In this document: one piece after another, positions 1 to 9,684 of the stretch | Position numbering within the stretch: position 1 is the stretch's first letter | Layout: each line of letters begins with the position of its first letter | Assembly: GCF_014191875.1 (NCBI RefSeq) | Contig: NZ_JACHXD010000002.1 | Span: 248,001-312,000 of the forward strand | Reading direction: 5' to 3' | From: Pseudoduganella violacea | Lineage (GTDB): Bacteria; Pseudomonadota; Gammaproteobacteria; Burkholderiales; Burkholderiaceae_D | Length of the DNA: 64,000 nt | Made by a program: the position numbers and the translations under genes | The notes under the pieces: model-generated | What the model was told of the DNA's origin: nothing | The model's input: the letters and a program-made list of their open reading frames with translations, nothing else | Databases searched by the model: none

Positions 1-744
1 GGTGATGGAATCGACCGTCGCCGCGTTGATGCGGTCGGAAAAGCGCAGCGCGCTTGGATGGTCGTCAAACGCGATATTGGCCTTGACGATGCGCCCGCCC
101 AAACGCGTCAGCGGCCCGATATTCAACTCGGTCGGCTGGTAGCCCGCCAGTTTCAGCCAGCTCTGCGCCTGCTCGCGGTTCTGTACCTTCACATCGCTCG
201 CCATCGCCGCCGCCACCACTTCCAGCACCCATTGGTTCGAGTTCTGGTATTTGGTGGAGAAGGGGTAGGCCACCATATTGTATTTAGGCTCGTGCAAGCC
301 ATGCAGCAGCGCCGGCGAGCGCAGATATTCGGCCAGGCGGGCCGCCACGCGCGGCGGCGGCACCAGCATGATGGAGTCGAGGGTGAACGGATCGTCGAGG
401 AAGAAGTTGGCCAGGCCGTCCATCCACAGCTCGGAACGGGCCGTGCCGCATTCGTTCAGCAGCTCGTAGACACGCCAAGGCTGATTCGGCGCGGCGCGAA
501 AGGCGATGCCCAGGTGCGTGTACTTCACGCGGTACTTGGACAAGTCCTGTCCTTGCCGTCCGATCAGCACCACATCGCTGCCGGAATCGTTCAACTCGCC
601 CATCAGCATGCGGCCCGTTCCCATCGCCTCGTTCAGCGCGGCGGGCGTCATGGGCCGGTCTTCGCAGGACTGTCCCGCCTGGGCCGGCGCGGCAAACGCC
701 GCGGCGATCAGCGCGCAGGCGGCGACACGGGTAGCGAATTTCAT
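1..744 (-). CDS. DUF2145 family secreted protein (3' end outside window)
   Basis: The first 248 codons of a minus-strand gene are visible, and the C-terminus lies beyond the left edge. It opens with a signal peptide of about 24 residues ending in AQAG, followed by a short CEDRPM segment and conserved blocks such as KYTHLGIAF and KYQNSNQWVLE that I associate with DUF2145. The HLGIA block and the later NQW block recall papain-like or NlpC-like enzymes, but I cannot confirm catalysis. The protein should be periplasmic. The small gene at 754 ends 9 bp upstream and is probably co-transcribed. No biochemical role can be stated. Confidence 0.75.
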   Translation of the reverse strand, partial: MKFATRVAACALIAAAFAAPAQAGQSCEDRPMTPAALNEAMGTGRMLMGELNDSGSDVVLIGRQGQDLSKYRVKYTHLGIAFRAAPNQPWRVYELLNECGTARSELWMDGLANFFLDDPFTLDSIMLVPPPRVAARLAEYLRSPALLHGLHEPKYNMVAYPFSTKYQNSNQWVLEVVAAAMASDVKVQNREQAQSWLKLAGYQPTELNIGPLTRLGGRIVKANIAFDDHPSALRFSDRINAATVDSIT

Positions 745-753
745 GGCTCAGCC

Positions 754-1233
754 TCAGTTGGCCGGCAGGCGGCTCTGATTCAGCAGCGCCTGGCCGATCT
801 CGTTAGGAATAAAAGCCAGCACCTTGCCCGACGCCACCAGCACCGTGCCCGTCGTCTCCGACAGCACCTGCACCGAAGTGCCGACCGACACACCGATCGC
901 GCCCAGCGTCTTGCCCGTGACCTTCACCGACAGCTTGCCGGCCGAACCCACGGCCGACAGAATAATCTCCACCGTATCGCCCACGCCCTGCGCGATGCCC
1001 GAGACCACATAAGCGCTGCCCACGCCCACCGCCGCCACGCCGACCGAGGCGCCCTCGCTGCCCTGCGCGCTGCCCGCCACGCTGGCCACCGGCGCCGCGA
1101 TGATCGACATGGTCCCGATCGAAATCTTTTCCGATGCCGTCACATTGCGCGACATTTGCGCCATCGCGGAGCCGGCGCCCAGCACCAACACAGCACCGAG
1201 GGTCGCACGAATCACGTTTGCAGCAATACTCAT
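754..1233 (-). CDS. small exported hypothetical protein, partner of the DUF2145 gene
   Basis: This 159-residue protein has a signal peptide (cleavage near GSAMAQ) and is then dominated by small residues and Val/Ile-rich stretches, without charged clusters or recognisable motifs. The ATG at 1233 is chosen because GGGAG lies 5 bases upstream; a GTG at 1245 would add four residues but has no ribosome site. Its stop is 9 bp from the DUF2145 start, so the two form an operon. The composition fits a periplasmic or membrane-associated structural protein. Function unknown. Confidence 0.65.
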   Translation of the reverse strand: MSIAANVIRATLGAVLVLGAGSAMAQMSRNVTASEKISIGTMSIIAAPVASVAGSAQGSEGASVGVAAVGVGSAYVVSGIAQGVGDTVEIILSAVGSAGKLSVKVTGKTLGAIGVSVGTSVQVLSETTGTVLVASGKVLAFIPNEIGQALLNQSRLPAN

Positions 1234-1372
1234 TACATCTCCCACTATGAAAGGTTTGCCTGTTATAAATGATTTTCTGGAAACCTGCTACATGTTTCCT
1301 TGTAACAATTTGTCAGAAAAACCAGGCAAACAAGGAAGCGCAGCGCCGCTCAAGGCTCTCAAGACCGGCGCT

Positions 1373-2197
1373 TCAAGCGCTCCCTTCTGAGTCGGATTCG
1401 TAGACGAGCCGCATAACCTCGTCCTTTGCGCCAAAGATTGAGTTGGCATACACAATGCGAATCTTTTCGCTGGCGCTTTCGCCAATGGTATCTCCGTCCT
1501 GGATGACCGGGCCATTTTCCAGGAGGTATTCAGCGATCGCGTCGAATCGTTTCTTTAGCTCGGCCGGAGACTCTGTCGCTCCGTGCGCCTCCAATTCCAT
1601 TAGCCCAAGTTCTGCCAAGCCGGTGGTAAAGCCGGCACTGAGGGATGTTCCCTCAAGCCACCCCACACGGCAGTCGATCCAAATGGCCAATGGCAGGGCC
1701 AATGGCATGACTTCGACCGCGAAGTCGGCAAAGAGGCTTGGCGGCACAAGCAGGGCGGCATTGGTCCAGAAGACCCCAATCGATGCTGGCGTCGAGGCCA
1801 TCAGCGCTGCCGTGACTTGCGTGAGCAGCGTGGAAAGCGGCACCGGGAGCAGTTCCCCGCTGACAGTGACGATCGCGTGACTCTTGTGCTCCCGTATGGC
1901 AGATGCGGCATCAGGCCAAAGCCGACTGCTTGCACATGGCCCCTCCAAGTCCGACCAGGGAATGGGCGCTGGCATCACTCCAATCACGATATCTGCCATA
2001 TCTAAACGAAACGACAGAGTACCCGCCTGCTCGGAAATATCGGAGATATGTGCAAGCTCGGGCCAATTGGCTGACAGACTGGCTTGCAAAGCTTCAATAG
2101 AAAATACAGGCGTCTCATTGAAGAGAATCATGGACATTTGCAGTGGCATCGACGGTTCCGTAGTCCTTAACTTGTAAATCGGGCTGAGTGAAGTCAT
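1373..2197 (-). CDS. DUF4261 domain-containing protein
   Basis: A 274-residue cytoplasmic protein with the DUF4261 pattern: an N-terminal MILFNETPVF segment, a central strand MADIVIGVMPAPIPWSDLEGP, and a later half with VFWTNAALLVPP and the acidic WIDCRVGW region. No signal peptide or membrane span is present. Translation could also start at the internal Met of MPLQMSMILF, which is where the family usually begins. Base composition is visibly less GC-rich than neighbouring housekeeping genes, which suggests an accessory gene. Related proteins often sit in polymorphic-toxin or immunity-like contexts, but nothing here proves that. Confidence 0.65.
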   Translation of the reverse strand: MTSLSPIYKLRTTEPSMPLQMSMILFNETPVFSIEALQASLSANWPELAHISDISEQAGTLSFRLDMADIVIGVMPAPIPWSDLEGPCASSRLWPDAASAIREHKSHAIVTVSGELLPVPLSTLLTQVTAALMASTPASIGVFWTNAALLVPPSLFADFAVEVMPLALPLAIWIDCRVGWLEGTSLSAGFTTGLAELGLMELEAHGATESPAELKKRFDAIAEYLLENGPVIQDGDTIGESASEKIRIVYANSIFGAKDEVMRLVYESDSEGSA

Positions 2198-2288
2198 CTT
2201 ACATTGATGAGTGTCAACTGCATGGCCGCAGCCGCCCAGGCAGCTTCAAGGTTTTTTACTTCCTCAATAGAAATAGTGCCACAAACGC

Positions 2289-2329
2289 AAAAAAGCCGCT
2301 GATTCCTTAAGAGAATCAACGGCTTTTTC
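2289..2329 (-). terminator. bidirectional stem-loop downstream of tRNA-fMet
   Basis: Inverted arms AAAAAGCCG-TGATTC and GAATCA-CGGCTTTTT lie just past the tRNA 3' end. T-rich tails on both strands make it a plausible terminator for the tRNA transcript. Confidence 0.75.
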
Positions 2330-2337
2330 AAGAATTC

Positions 2338-2414
2338 TGGTTGCGGGGACAGGATTTGAACCTGTGACCTTCGGGTTATGAGCCCGACGAGCTGCCAGAC
2401 TGCTCCACCCCGCG
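2338..2414 (-). tRNA. initiator tRNA-Met (CAU)
   Basis: A 77-nt cloverleaf on the minus strand with encoded CCA. The anticodon loop CTCATAA gives anticodon CAU. The acceptor stem starts with C opposite A at position 72, an unpaired C1-A72 end that is diagnostic of bacterial initiator tRNA. The anticodon stem GTCGGG/CCCGA includes the G-C run typical of fMet tRNAs. Confidence 0.95.
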
Positions 2415-2426
2415 TCTGATGAACGT

Positions 2427-2455
2427 ATTATAGGGCAAGCGGCGGCTTTAGGCAA
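2427..2455 (-). promoter_or_regulatory. sigma70 promoter of tRNA-fMet
   Basis: On the minus strand TTGCCT (2455-2450) and TATAAT (2432-2427) are separated by 17 bases, and the tRNA 5' end lies 13 bases beyond the -10 box. Confidence 0.75.
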
Positions 2456-2614
2456 TATTTATGCCACTTCTTCTCACGATAGATGGCATTTATGCACACC
2501 CCGGCCGCAAAAAGCTGCGGCGCGCAGCGCAAAGGATGTACGCGATCCGGCCGCAATCAGTGTAAAGTAAGCATGAGACATGACTCACATCAAAGACTTA
2601 CACCACAGCCATCC

Positions 2615-3193
2615 ATGAAATTCTGCTCCGAATGCGCCCATCCCGTCGAACTGATGGTGCCGGCCGGCGATAACCGGCCGCGTTATGTTTGCGTCAAATG
2701 CGAAACCATCCACTATCAGAATCCGAAGATGGTGATCGGCTCCATCCCCGTCTGGGAGCGGGATGGCGAACTGAAAGTGCTGCTGTGCCGCCGCGCCATC
2801 GAGCCGCGCTACGGCTTCTGGACCCTGCCCGCCGGCTTCATGGAAAACAATGAAACCACCTCGGCCGCCGCCATCCGCGAAACGGAGGAGGAAGCCGGCG
2901 CGAATATCGAACTGGGTAACCTGTTCACCCTGCTCAACGTGGCCCAGGTGCACCAGGTGCATATGTTCTACCTGGCCACCCTGCGCGACCTGAACTTTGC
3001 GCCCGGCGAGGAAAGCCTGGAGGTGCAGCTGTTTACCGAGGCGGAGATTCCCTGGGACGAGCTGGCCTTCCCCACCGTTCACAACACCCTGGAATTCTTC
3101 TTTGCCGACCGTGCGCGCATGCGCGCCGGCGGCAGTTATGGTTTCCACACCCAGGACATCAACCGCCCGATGCGCAGTCCGACCGGCACATGA
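2615..3193 (+). CDS. NUDIX hydrolase with N-terminal zinc ribbon
   Basis: This 192-residue protein begins with a zinc ribbon (CSEC...CVKC), followed by a NUDIX fold whose box reads [22 protein letters not shown], matching GX5EX7REUXEEXGU. It should hydrolyse a nucleoside diphosphate linked to another group, with Mg2+ or Mn2+ bound by the REXXEE glutamates. The substrate cannot be read from the sequence; NADH-pyrophosphatase-like and ADP-ribose-type family members share this layout. I place the start at the Met of MKFCSEC, where the family begins, rather than upstream in-frame ATGs. Its stop overlaps the aat start by 4 bp (ATGA), so the two are translationally coupled. Confidence 0.88.
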   Translation: MKFCSECAHPVELMVPAGDNRPRYVCVKCETIHYQNPKMVIGSIPVWERDGELKVLLCRRAIEPRYGFWTLPAGFMENNETTSAAAIRETEEEAGANIELGNLFTLLNVAQVHQVHMFYLATLRDLNFAPGEESLEVQLFTEAEIPWDELAFPTVHNTLEFFFADRARMRAGGSYGFHTQDINRPMRSPTGT

Positions 3194-3918
3194 TTCCCTG
3201 GCTCGACGCCCACACGCCCTTTCCCGATGTTTCCGAAGCGCTGACGGCCGACGCGCCCGGCCTGCTCGCGGCCGGCGCCGACCTCTCGCCCCGTCGCCTG
3301 CTGGCCGCTTACCAGCGCGGCATCTTCCCCTGGTTTTCCGAGGGCCAGCCGATTCTGTGGTGGAGCACCGATCCGCGCATGGTGCTGCTGACGGAGCATT
3401 TCCGCATCTCGGACAGCCTGAAAAAAACCCTGAAGAAGATCGAGAAAAGCAGCCGCACCGATGGCCGCTGGCAGGTGCGCTTCGACACCGCTTTCGAGGA
3501 CGTGATGCGCGCCTGCGCCGCACCGCGCCGCGACGGCCCCGGCACCTGGATCTCGGAAGACATCATCGAAGGCTATACCGGCTTGCATAAGCTGGGCTAC
3601 GCCCACTCGTCCGAACTGTGGCTGGACGGGGAGCTGGTGGGCGGCGCTTATGGCGTCTCGATCGGCACCATGTTCTACGGTGAATCGATGTTCGCCCGCG
3701 TCACCGACGCCTCCAAGATCGCCCTGGCCTACCTGGTGCATTTCCTGCGCCGGCATGGCGTGGCGATGATTGACTGCCAGCAGGAAACCGGCCACCTGGC
3801 CTCGCTCGGCGCCAGGCCCATTCCACGCAGCGCATTCCTGGAACATGTACAAAAGAATATCGCAGCGCCACAGATCATCGACTGGACGCCCCTCCCGCCA
3901 TATTTTTCCGCGGCCTGA
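3190..3918 (+). CDS. aat: leucyl/phenylalanyl-tRNA--protein transferase
   Basis: This 242-residue enzyme transfers Leu or Phe from aminoacyl-tRNA to proteins with N-terminal Arg or Lys, creating a primary N-degron for ClpS/ClpAP. Family hallmarks are visible in order: [19 protein letters not shown] near the N-terminus, [30 protein letters not shown] and the C-terminal [17 protein letters not shown] block. The length is normal for Aat. It overlaps the NUDIX gene and is followed after 72 bp by bpt, the second N-degron transferase, so both branches of the bacterial N-end rule are encoded together. Confidence 0.96.
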   Translation: MIPWLDAHTPFPDVSEALTADAPGLLAAGADLSPRRLLAAYQRGIFPWFSEGQPILWWSTDPRMVLLTEHFRISDSLKKTLKKIEKSSRTDGRWQVRFDTAFEDVMRACAAPRRDGPGTWISEDIIEGYTGLHKLGYAHSSELWLDGELVGGAYGVSIGTMFYGESMFARVTDASKIALAYLVHFLRRHGVAMIDCQQETGHLASLGARPIPRSAFLEHVQKNIAAPQIIDWTPLPPYFSAA

Positions 3919-3990
3919 ACGGCGCATGCGTTCACTCTTGCGCGCAGAACGCGTTATGATATGTCCAGACGGCTATCAACAAGGACGGGC

Positions 3991-4719
3991 ATGACGCACT
4001 TAAACGACCTTCCCTTTGCCACGCTGCAGTTCTATACCACTGCGCCCTATCCGTGCAGCTACCTCGACACGCGGCAAGCCCGCTCGCAGGTGGCTACGCC
4101 TTCGCACCTGATCAATGCCGACGTCTATTCCGAGCTGGTGAAAAGCGGCTTCCGCCGCAGCGGCATCTTCACCTACCGGCCCTACTGCGACGGCTGCCAG
4201 GCTTGCATCCCGGTACGCGTGGTCGTCAACGAATTCCAGCCGACGCGCGGCCAGCGCCGCGCCTGGGTGCGCCATGCGAATCTGACGGCGGGCGTGGCCA
4301 CGCTGTCCTTCTCCGACGAACATTACGATCTGTATCTGCGCTACCAGAGCACGCGCCACGCCGGCGGCGGCATGGACCAGGACAGCCGCGACCAGTACGC
4401 CCAGTTCCTGCTGCAAAGCCGGGTCAATACGCGCCTGGTCGAGTTCCGCGAGCCGGACGGCACGCTGCGCATGGTCAGCATCATCGACGTGCTGTCGGAC
4501 GGCCTGTCCTCGGTCTACACCTTCTTCGATCCCGACGTGCCGAGCGCCTCCTTCGGCACCTATAACGTGCTGTGGCAGATCGCCCAGGCGCAGGAACTGG
4601 GCCTGCCCTATATCTATCTCGGCTACTGGATCGAGGAGAGTCCGAAGATGAATTACAAGATCAAGTTCCAGCCGCTGGAAGCGCGCATCAAAGGCGTATG
4701 GAGCGTGCTGCAGCGCTAA
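3991..4719 (+). CDS. bpt: aspartate/glutamate leucyltransferase (Bpt)
   Basis: This 242-residue enzyme transfers Leu from Leu-tRNA to N-terminal Asp or Glu, the second bacterial N-degron branch. Sequence marks are the cysteine cluster [16 protein letters not shown] near residue 60, the [13 protein letters not shown] segment and the C-terminal [13 protein letters not shown] motif typical of arginyl/leucyl-transferase C domains. The ATG at 3991 is preferred because AAGGA lies 5 bases upstream; an in-frame ATG at 3961 lacks a ribosome site. It sits downstream of aat and upstream of pyrD, all on the plus strand. Confidence 0.95.
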   Translation: MTHLNDLPFATLQFYTTAPYPCSYLDTRQARSQVATPSHLINADVYSELVKSGFRRSGIFTYRPYCDGCQACIPVRVVVNEFQPTRGQRRAWVRHANLTAGVATLSFSDEHYDLYLRYQSTRHAGGGMDQDSRDQYAQFLLQSRVNTRLVEFREPDGTLRMVSIIDVLSDGLSSVYTFFDPDVPSASFGTYNVLWQIAQAQELGLPYIYLGYWIEESPKMNYKIKFQPLEARIKGVWSVLQR

Positions 4720-4781
4720 AACCGGCTTGGGACCAAGGCTGGCGCGGTAAAATACGCGCAAATTCTCACTTTTGGCCCTCC

Positions 4782-5822
4782 ATGTCCGACAAATTCCTGT
4801 ACTCCCTCGCCCGTCCGATGCTGTTCTCGATGGACGCTGAATCCGCCCACCATTTCACCCTGCCCGCCTTGAAGCGCAGCTCCGCGCTTGGCCTGACGCG
4901 CGCCTTCGTGCGCCAGCCCAAGCCCGATCCGCGCACCGTCATGGGCCTGCTGTTCAAGAATCCGGTGGGCCTGGCGGCAGGTCTGGACAAGGATGGCGCC
5001 TACATCGACGCGCTGGCCGACCTGGGCTTCGGCTCCATCGAAGTGGGCACCGTCACGCCGCGCGCCCAGCCCGGCAACCCCAAGCCGCGCATGTTCCGCC
5101 TGCCGGCGGCGCACGCCATCATCAACCGCATGGGCTTCAATAACGGCGGTGTGGACGCCTTCGTATCGAATGTGCAATCCTCGCGCTTTTACCAGAAGCG
5201 CGAAGGCGTGCTGGGTCTGAACATCGGCAAGAATGCCGATACGCCGATCGAACGCGCGGCCGACGATTATCTGCACTGCCTGGAGAAGGTCTACCCTTAC
5301 GCCAGCTATGTGACGGTGAACATCTCCTCGCCCAACACCAAGAACCTGCGCCAATTGCAGGGCGGCTCCGAACTCGATGGCCTGCTCGGCCAATTGAAGG
5401 ACGCCCAGCAACGCCTGGCCGACCAGCATAAGCGCTACGTGCCGCTGGCCCTGAAAATCGCGCCGGACATGGATGGTGAGCAGGTGAAAAATATCGCCGA
5501 CGCCCTGGTCCGCCACAAGATCGACGGCGTGATCGCCACCAACACCACCTTGAGCCGCACGGCCGTCGAAGGCATGCAGCATGGCGCGGAAGCGGGCGGC
5601 CTGTCCGGCGCGCCGGTGTTCGAGCTGTCGAACCAGGTGATCCGCCTGCTGAAGGCGGAACTGGGCGACGCCCTGCCGATCATCGGCGTGGGCGGCATCA
5701 TGCGCGGCAGCGACGCCAAGGCCAAGATCGACGCCGGCGCCCAGCTGGTGCAGCTGTACAGCGGCCTGATTTACGCCGGCCCGGCCCTGGTGCGCGACTG
5801 CGCCGACGCGCTGCGCCGCTGA
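4782..5822 (+). CDS. pyrD: dihydroorotate dehydrogenase, class 2 (quinone)
   Basis: A 346-residue FMN enzyme oxidising dihydroorotate to orotate in pyrimidine synthesis, with electrons passed to quinone. It has the N-terminal helical extension of class 2 enzymes that docks on the inner membrane. The FMN site residues are in AAGLDKDG and EVGTVTP, the catalytic serine lies in VNISSPNT, and GVGGI with [13 protein letters not shown] forms the phosphate-binding end. The start at [12 protein letters not shown] matches family length. It follows bpt after 62 bp and may be transcribed with it. Confidence 0.96.
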   Translation: MSDKFLYSLARPMLFSMDAESAHHFTLPALKRSSALGLTRAFVRQPKPDPRTVMGLLFKNPVGLAAGLDKDGAYIDALADLGFGSIEVGTVTPRAQPGNPKPRMFRLPAAHAIINRMGFNNGGVDAFVSNVQSSRFYQKREGVLGLNIGKNADTPIERAADDYLHCLEKVYPYASYVTVNISSPNTKNLRQLQGGSELDGLLGQLKDAQQRLADQHKRYVPLALKIAPDMDGEQVKNIADALVRHKIDGVIATNTTLSRTAVEGMQHGAEAGGLSGAPVFELSNQVIRLLKAELGDALPIIGVGGIMRGSDAKAKIDAGAQLVQLYSGLIYAGPALVRDCADALRR

Positions 5823-5855
5823 TCACCGCAGTTAAGCCCTTTACCGGAGCCGCGC

Positions 5856-6902
5856 ATGGACCACATCACCCTCGGTCGCAGCGATCTGCGCGTCAGCCGC
5901 ATCTGCCTCGGCAGCATGACGTTCGGCGAGCAGAATGCGGAAGCCGATGCCCACTCCCAGCTCGACTACGCGCTGGAACGCGGCATTAACTTCATCGACA
6001 CGGCCGAGATGTATCCCGTGATGCCGCGCGCGGAAACCCAGGGCAGCACCGAACGCCATATCGGCAGCTGGCTGAAGAAATCCGGCCAGCGTGACAAGGT
6101 GGTGCTGGCGACCAAGGTGGCGGGGCCGAATCCGCATATGCACTGGATACGCGGCGGCCAGCACAATCTGGACGAGGCGAATATCCGCGCCGCCGTCGAA
6201 GCCAGTCTGCGCCGCCTGCAAACGGACCATATCGATTTATACCAATTGCACTGGCCCAGCCGCAATCTGCCGATTTTCGGCGCCAGCGTCTTCGATCCGC
6301 AGAAAGAACGGCCCTCGGTGGCCATCGAAGACACACTGGCGGCGCTCGGTAAATTGCAGGAAGAAGGCAAAATCCGCCACATCGGCGTCTCCAACGAATC
6401 CTGCTGGGGCGTGACGGAATTCATCAAGCAGGCCGAGATGAAAGGCTTGCCGCGCATCGCCACCATCCAGAACCTGTACAACCTGACGGCCCGCCATTTC
6501 GAAACCAGCCTGCTGGACGAAACCTGCTACCGCGCCGAAGTGAGCCTGCTGGCGTATAGCCCGCTGGCTTTCGGCCAGCTCACGGCCAAGTACCACGACA
6601 ATCCCAAGGCGCATGGCCGCCTGACCATCTTCCCGCCCAACTGGAGCCCGCGCTATGTGCGTCCCGGCGTGCTGGAGGCGGTGGGCCACTATGCCAAGCT
6701 GGCGCGCGCCAACGGCATGACGCCGGCCCAGTTGGCACTGGCCTGGTGCTACACGCGCTGGTTCGTCGCCTCCACCATCATCGGCGCGACCACCCTAGCC
6801 CAGCTCAAGGAAAACATCGACGCCTACAGCCTGCGCCTGCCGCCGGACATGGTGGCCGCCGTCGACGCCATCCACGCCCGCCTGATGAACCCCGGCCAGT
6901 AA
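5856..6902 (+). CDS. aldo/keto reductase (Tas-like)
   Basis: A 348-residue NADPH-dependent oxidoreductase of the Tas/YajO-like branch. The catalytic tetrad is apparent: Asp in NFIDTAEMYP, Tyr in EMYP, Lys in VLATKVAGP and His in LYQLHWPS. The C-terminal ATTLAQLKENIDA segment binds the cofactor phosphate. The N-terminal GRSDLRVSRICLGSMTFGEQ is typical of the subfamily. It starts 33 bp after pyrD with a GGAG ribosome site. The substrate is unknown. Confidence 0.92.
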   Translation: MDHITLGRSDLRVSRICLGSMTFGEQNAEADAHSQLDYALERGINFIDTAEMYPVMPRAETQGSTERHIGSWLKKSGQRDKVVLATKVAGPNPHMHWIRGGQHNLDEANIRAAVEASLRRLQTDHIDLYQLHWPSRNLPIFGASVFDPQKERPSVAIEDTLAALGKLQEEGKIRHIGVSNESCWGVTEFIKQAEMKGLPRIATIQNLYNLTARHFETSLLDETCYRAEVSLLAYSPLAFGQLTAKYHDNPKAHGRLTIFPPNWSPRYVRPGVLEAVGHYAKLARANGMTPAQLALAWCYTRWFVASTIIGATTLAQLKENIDAYSLRLPPDMVAAVDAIHARLMNPGQ

Positions 6903-6962
6903 GCCACCTGGCGGCAGCAGAACCACGGCCTCGCTCAACGGCCGCAGTCCTTCGCTCCTTCA

Positions 6963-8582
6963 CTACGCTACCAAAGCCAGTTTTGGCCCCTGCCCGCCGC
7001 GCGGCGCCTGGTGCCCGCCCTGCTGCCCGCCGATCTTGAACACGGCGACCGCCTCGGCCAGCATCTCCGCCTGCTCGCGCATCGATTGCGCCGCCGCTGC
7101 GGCTTCCTCCACCAGGGCGGCGTTGCGCTGCGTGACGTCATCGATCTGCACGATGGCCTGATTGACCTGGGAAATTCCGCTGCTTTGCTCCTGGCTAGCG
7201 GCGCTGATCTGGCGCATGATATCGGCCACCTGCTGCACCGAGCTGACGATGCCGTCCATCGTGCTGCCCGCTTCCGCCACCAGGCGCGAACCCGCGTCCA
7301 CGGTTTCCACCGAGTGGCCGATCAGCTCCTTGATCTCCTTGGCCGCTGCCGCCGAACGGTGCGCCAGATTGCGCACCTCCGACGCCACCACCGCGAAACC
7401 CCTGCCCTGCTCTCCTGCGCGCGCCGCTTCCACGGCCGCATTCAGGGCCAGGATATTGGTCTGGAAGGCGATGCTGTCGATCACCGAAATGATGTCCACG
7501 ATGCGGCCCGAGCTTTCCTTGATGGCGCCCATGGTGGAGACCACCTCGCCCACCACCTGCCCGCCCTTGACCGCGAACTCGGACGCCGCCACCACCAGCT
7601 GCGTGGCCTGGCGCGCATTCTCGGCATTTTGCGTCACGGTCGACGTCAGCTCCTCCATCGACGACGCGGTTTCTTCCAGGCTGGAAGCCTGCTGCTCCGT
7701 GCGGCTGGACAGATCGAGATTGCCGCTGGCGATTTCATTCGATGCGGTCGTGATGGTATCGCTGCCCGAGCGCACCTTGCCAACGGTGTGCGCCAGGCTG
7801 TCGTTCATATGGGCCAGGGCGCGCAGCAGCTGCCCCGTTTCGTCCCGCGTATGGCATTCCACGCGCATGGTCAAGTCGCCGCTGGCTACCGCCTGCGCCA
7901 TGCCTACCGCCCGGTTGAGCGGGCTGGTGATGCTGCGCGTGACCAGCCACAGCACCGATGCCGCCAGCAGCGTCGCCACCAGGGTCAGCGCCACCATCAT
8001 ATTGCGCGCGCCGGCATAGGCTTCACCGGCTGCCGTTCGAGCCTGCGCCACAGCGGCCGTCTGGTACTTCACCAGGTCGGTCAGGGCATTCAGGTAGGCG
8101 GTCTGCTCCTTGCGCACGGCGCTCAGCAGATAGGCCACGCTCTCATCGCGCTTGCCGCCGTCGGCGGATTTCTGCAGGAAGCTGGCCTGCACCACCAGAT
8201 AGCGGTCGCGCGCCTCCAGCACGGCTTTCAACTTGGCCTTGCTCTCGGCATCGGTATCGTCTTCAATCAGCTTGGCCAGCTTATCCAGGTGGCCGGCGAT
8301 TTCGGTCTTCTTGTCCTCGACGCGCTTGAGTTCCTTTTTCACAGTCTCGGCATCGCTGCTCAGCATCGCATTGCGCATGGCGCGGGCGATATCGTTGACG
8401 CCGCCGATGGCCTCATAGGCTTCGATCACCTTGGGAACCTTGTCGGCGGCCAGATCGTCGGTGCCTTCATCGAGCTTGCCCAGATTCAGAATGCCGATGG
8501 CGGAGATGCCGATCATGAACAGCAGCGCCAGCCCCAGTCCCGCCGCCAGGCGCACGCCTATCTTCCAGTTCCCAATATTCAT
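6963..8582 (-). CDS. methyl-accepting chemotaxis protein
   Basis: This 539-residue chemoreceptor has a first membrane span at about residues 10-32, a periplasmic four-helix-bundle ligand domain to about 190, a second span near [19 protein letters not shown], a HAMP domain ([18 protein letters not shown]) and a long signalling hairpin. The hairpin tip contains the near-invariant [26 protein letters not shown] region, split across its two helices. Gln/Glu-rich methylation segments flank the tip. No C-terminal NWETF-type CheR-binding pentapeptide is visible. No other chemotaxis genes are nearby. The ligand cannot be inferred. Confidence 0.95.
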   Translation of the reverse strand: MNIGNWKIGVRLAAGLGLALLFMIGISAIGILNLGKLDEGTDDLAADKVPKVIEAYEAIGGVNDIARAMRNAMLSSDAETVKKELKRVEDKKTEIAGHLDKLAKLIEDDTDAESKAKLKAVLEARDRYLVVQASFLQKSADGGKRDESVAYLLSAVRKEQTAYLNALTDLVKYQTAAVAQARTAAGEAYAGARNMMVALTLVATLLAASVLWLVTRSITSPLNRAVGMAQAVASGDLTMRVECHTRDETGQLLRALAHMNDSLAHTVGKVRSGSDTITTASNEIASGNLDLSSRTEQQASSLEETASSMEELTSTVTQNAENARQATQLVVAASEFAVKGGQVVGEVVSTMGAIKESSGRIVDIISVIDSIAFQTNILALNAAVEAARAGEQGRGFAVVASEVRNLAHRSAAAAKEIKELIGHSVETVDAGSRLVAEAGSTMDGIVSSVQQVADIMRQISAASQEQSSGISQVNQAIVQIDDVTQRNAALVEEAAAAAQSMREQAEMLAEAVAVFKIGGQQGGHQAPRGGQGPKLALVA

Positions 8583-8700
8583 TTGTCGCTCCCATATCGA
8601 TGCTTCGTGTGGGGGACGCTGCGCGCCGCGCAGCGGCTGATTGGTACTGCCGATATCAAGGAGTATAGGCGGTCCGCTTCCGCGAAAAAAGCCTCAGGCC

Positions 8701-8727
8701 AAACAAAAGGCGTGCCGCAGCACGCCT
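8701..8727 (-). terminator. intrinsic terminator after cysB
   Basis: On the minus strand AGGCGTGC and GCACGCCT form an 8-bp stem with a 4-base loop, followed by TTTTGTTT, 24 bp past the cysB stop. It closes the cysTWAB unit. Confidence 0.8.
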
Positions 8728-8751
8728 CTTGCCATCACAGAAAGATTGAAA

Positions 8752-9684
8752 TCAAGCCGCTTCGGCGCCGTTCAAGGCGAGGTCGATATCGGAGCGGCGC
8801 AGCTCCGGCGCGAACTGCTGGATGAATTCATAGGCATAGGCGCGCAGATAGGCGCCGCGGCGCACCGCCAGCCGCGTGGTGTTGGCGGCGAACAGGTGGG
8901 ACGCCTCGATGGCGCGCAAGCCCTTGTCGCGGCCATGGTCGAAAGCCATGGAAGCCACAATGCCCACGCCCAGGCCCAGCGTCACATACTGCTTGATGAC
9001 GTCCGAATCCATCGCCGTCAGCACAATGTCGGGACGCACTTCGGCGCGCGCGAATGCGGCGTCGATGTGGCCACGGCCGGTAAAGCCGACGTCATAGGTA
9101 ATCAGCGGGAACTCGGCCAGGTCTTCCAGCTTGACCGGGGTGCGCGCCAGCAGCGGATGGCCGTCCGGCACCACCACCAGGTGGCTCCAGCGGTAGCAAG
9201 GGAAGGATACCAGGTCCGGGAACTGCGACAGGCCTTCGGTGGCGATGCCGATATCGGCCTTGCCCGACAAGACCCACTCCGCGATATGGTCCGGCGCGCT
9301 TTGCTGCAAGGCGATGCGCACGTCCGGGAAGGATGTGCGGAAGCTCTGCACCGCCTTCGGCAGCGCATAGCGCGCCTGGGTGTGGGTGGCGGCGATGGTT
9401 AGCGTGCCGCTGTTCTGGCCCGTGTATTCCATGCTGGCCTGCTGCAGGTTTTCCGCTTCCACCAGCAGGCGGTCGATGATCTTGAGGATGCCCTTGCCCG
9501 GTTCGGTCAAGCCGGTCAGGCGCTTGCCGTTGCGCTCGAAGATGACCACGCCCAGTTCGTCCTCCAGTTCGCGGATCTGGCGGCTCACGCCAGGCTGGGA
9601 GGTGAACAAGGCGTTCGCCACTTCGGTCAGGTTGTAATTGCGGCGGGCCGCTTCGCGTATCGAACGCAGTTGTTGGAAATTCAT
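8752..9684 (-). CDS. cysB: CysB-type LysR regulator of sulfur assimilation
   Basis: This 310-residue LysR regulator has a winged helix-turn-helix at residues 1-60 ([28 protein letters not shown]) and an effector domain whose [14 protein letters not shown] and [12 protein letters not shown] blocks are characteristic of CysB/Cbl. CysB proteins activate sulfate uptake and reduction genes in response to N-acetylserine. It is the last gene of cysTWAB; its ATG overlaps the cysA stop by 4 bp, so the activator is made with the transporter it controls, suggesting autoregulation through the cysT promoter. Cbl is the main alternative name. Confidence 0.92.
   Translation of the reverse strand: MNFQQLRSIREAARRNYNLTEVANALFTSQPGVSRQIRELEDELGVVIFERNGKRLTGLTEPGKGILKIIDRLLVEAENLQQASMEYTGQNSGTLTIAATHTQARYALPKAVQSFRTSFPDVRIALQQSAPDHIAEWVLSGKADIGIATEGLSQFPDLVSFPCYRWSHLVVVPDGHPLLARTPVKLEDLAEFPLITYDVGFTGRGHIDAAFARAEVRPDIVLTAMDSDVIKQYVTLGLGVGIVASMAFDHGRDKGLRAIEASHLFAANTTRLAVRRGAYLRAYAYEFIQQFAPELRRSDIDLALNGAEAA

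Noticed and set aside
754..1245. GTG start at 1245 for the small exported protein
   Set aside because: It overlaps the ribosome-binding site of the ATG at 1233, which has correctly spaced GGGAG.
7011..8825. A 604-codon frame opposite the chemoreceptor gene
   Set aside because: It is His/Arg-rich, has no domain and extends into the chemoreceptor promoter; a shadow of a real gene.
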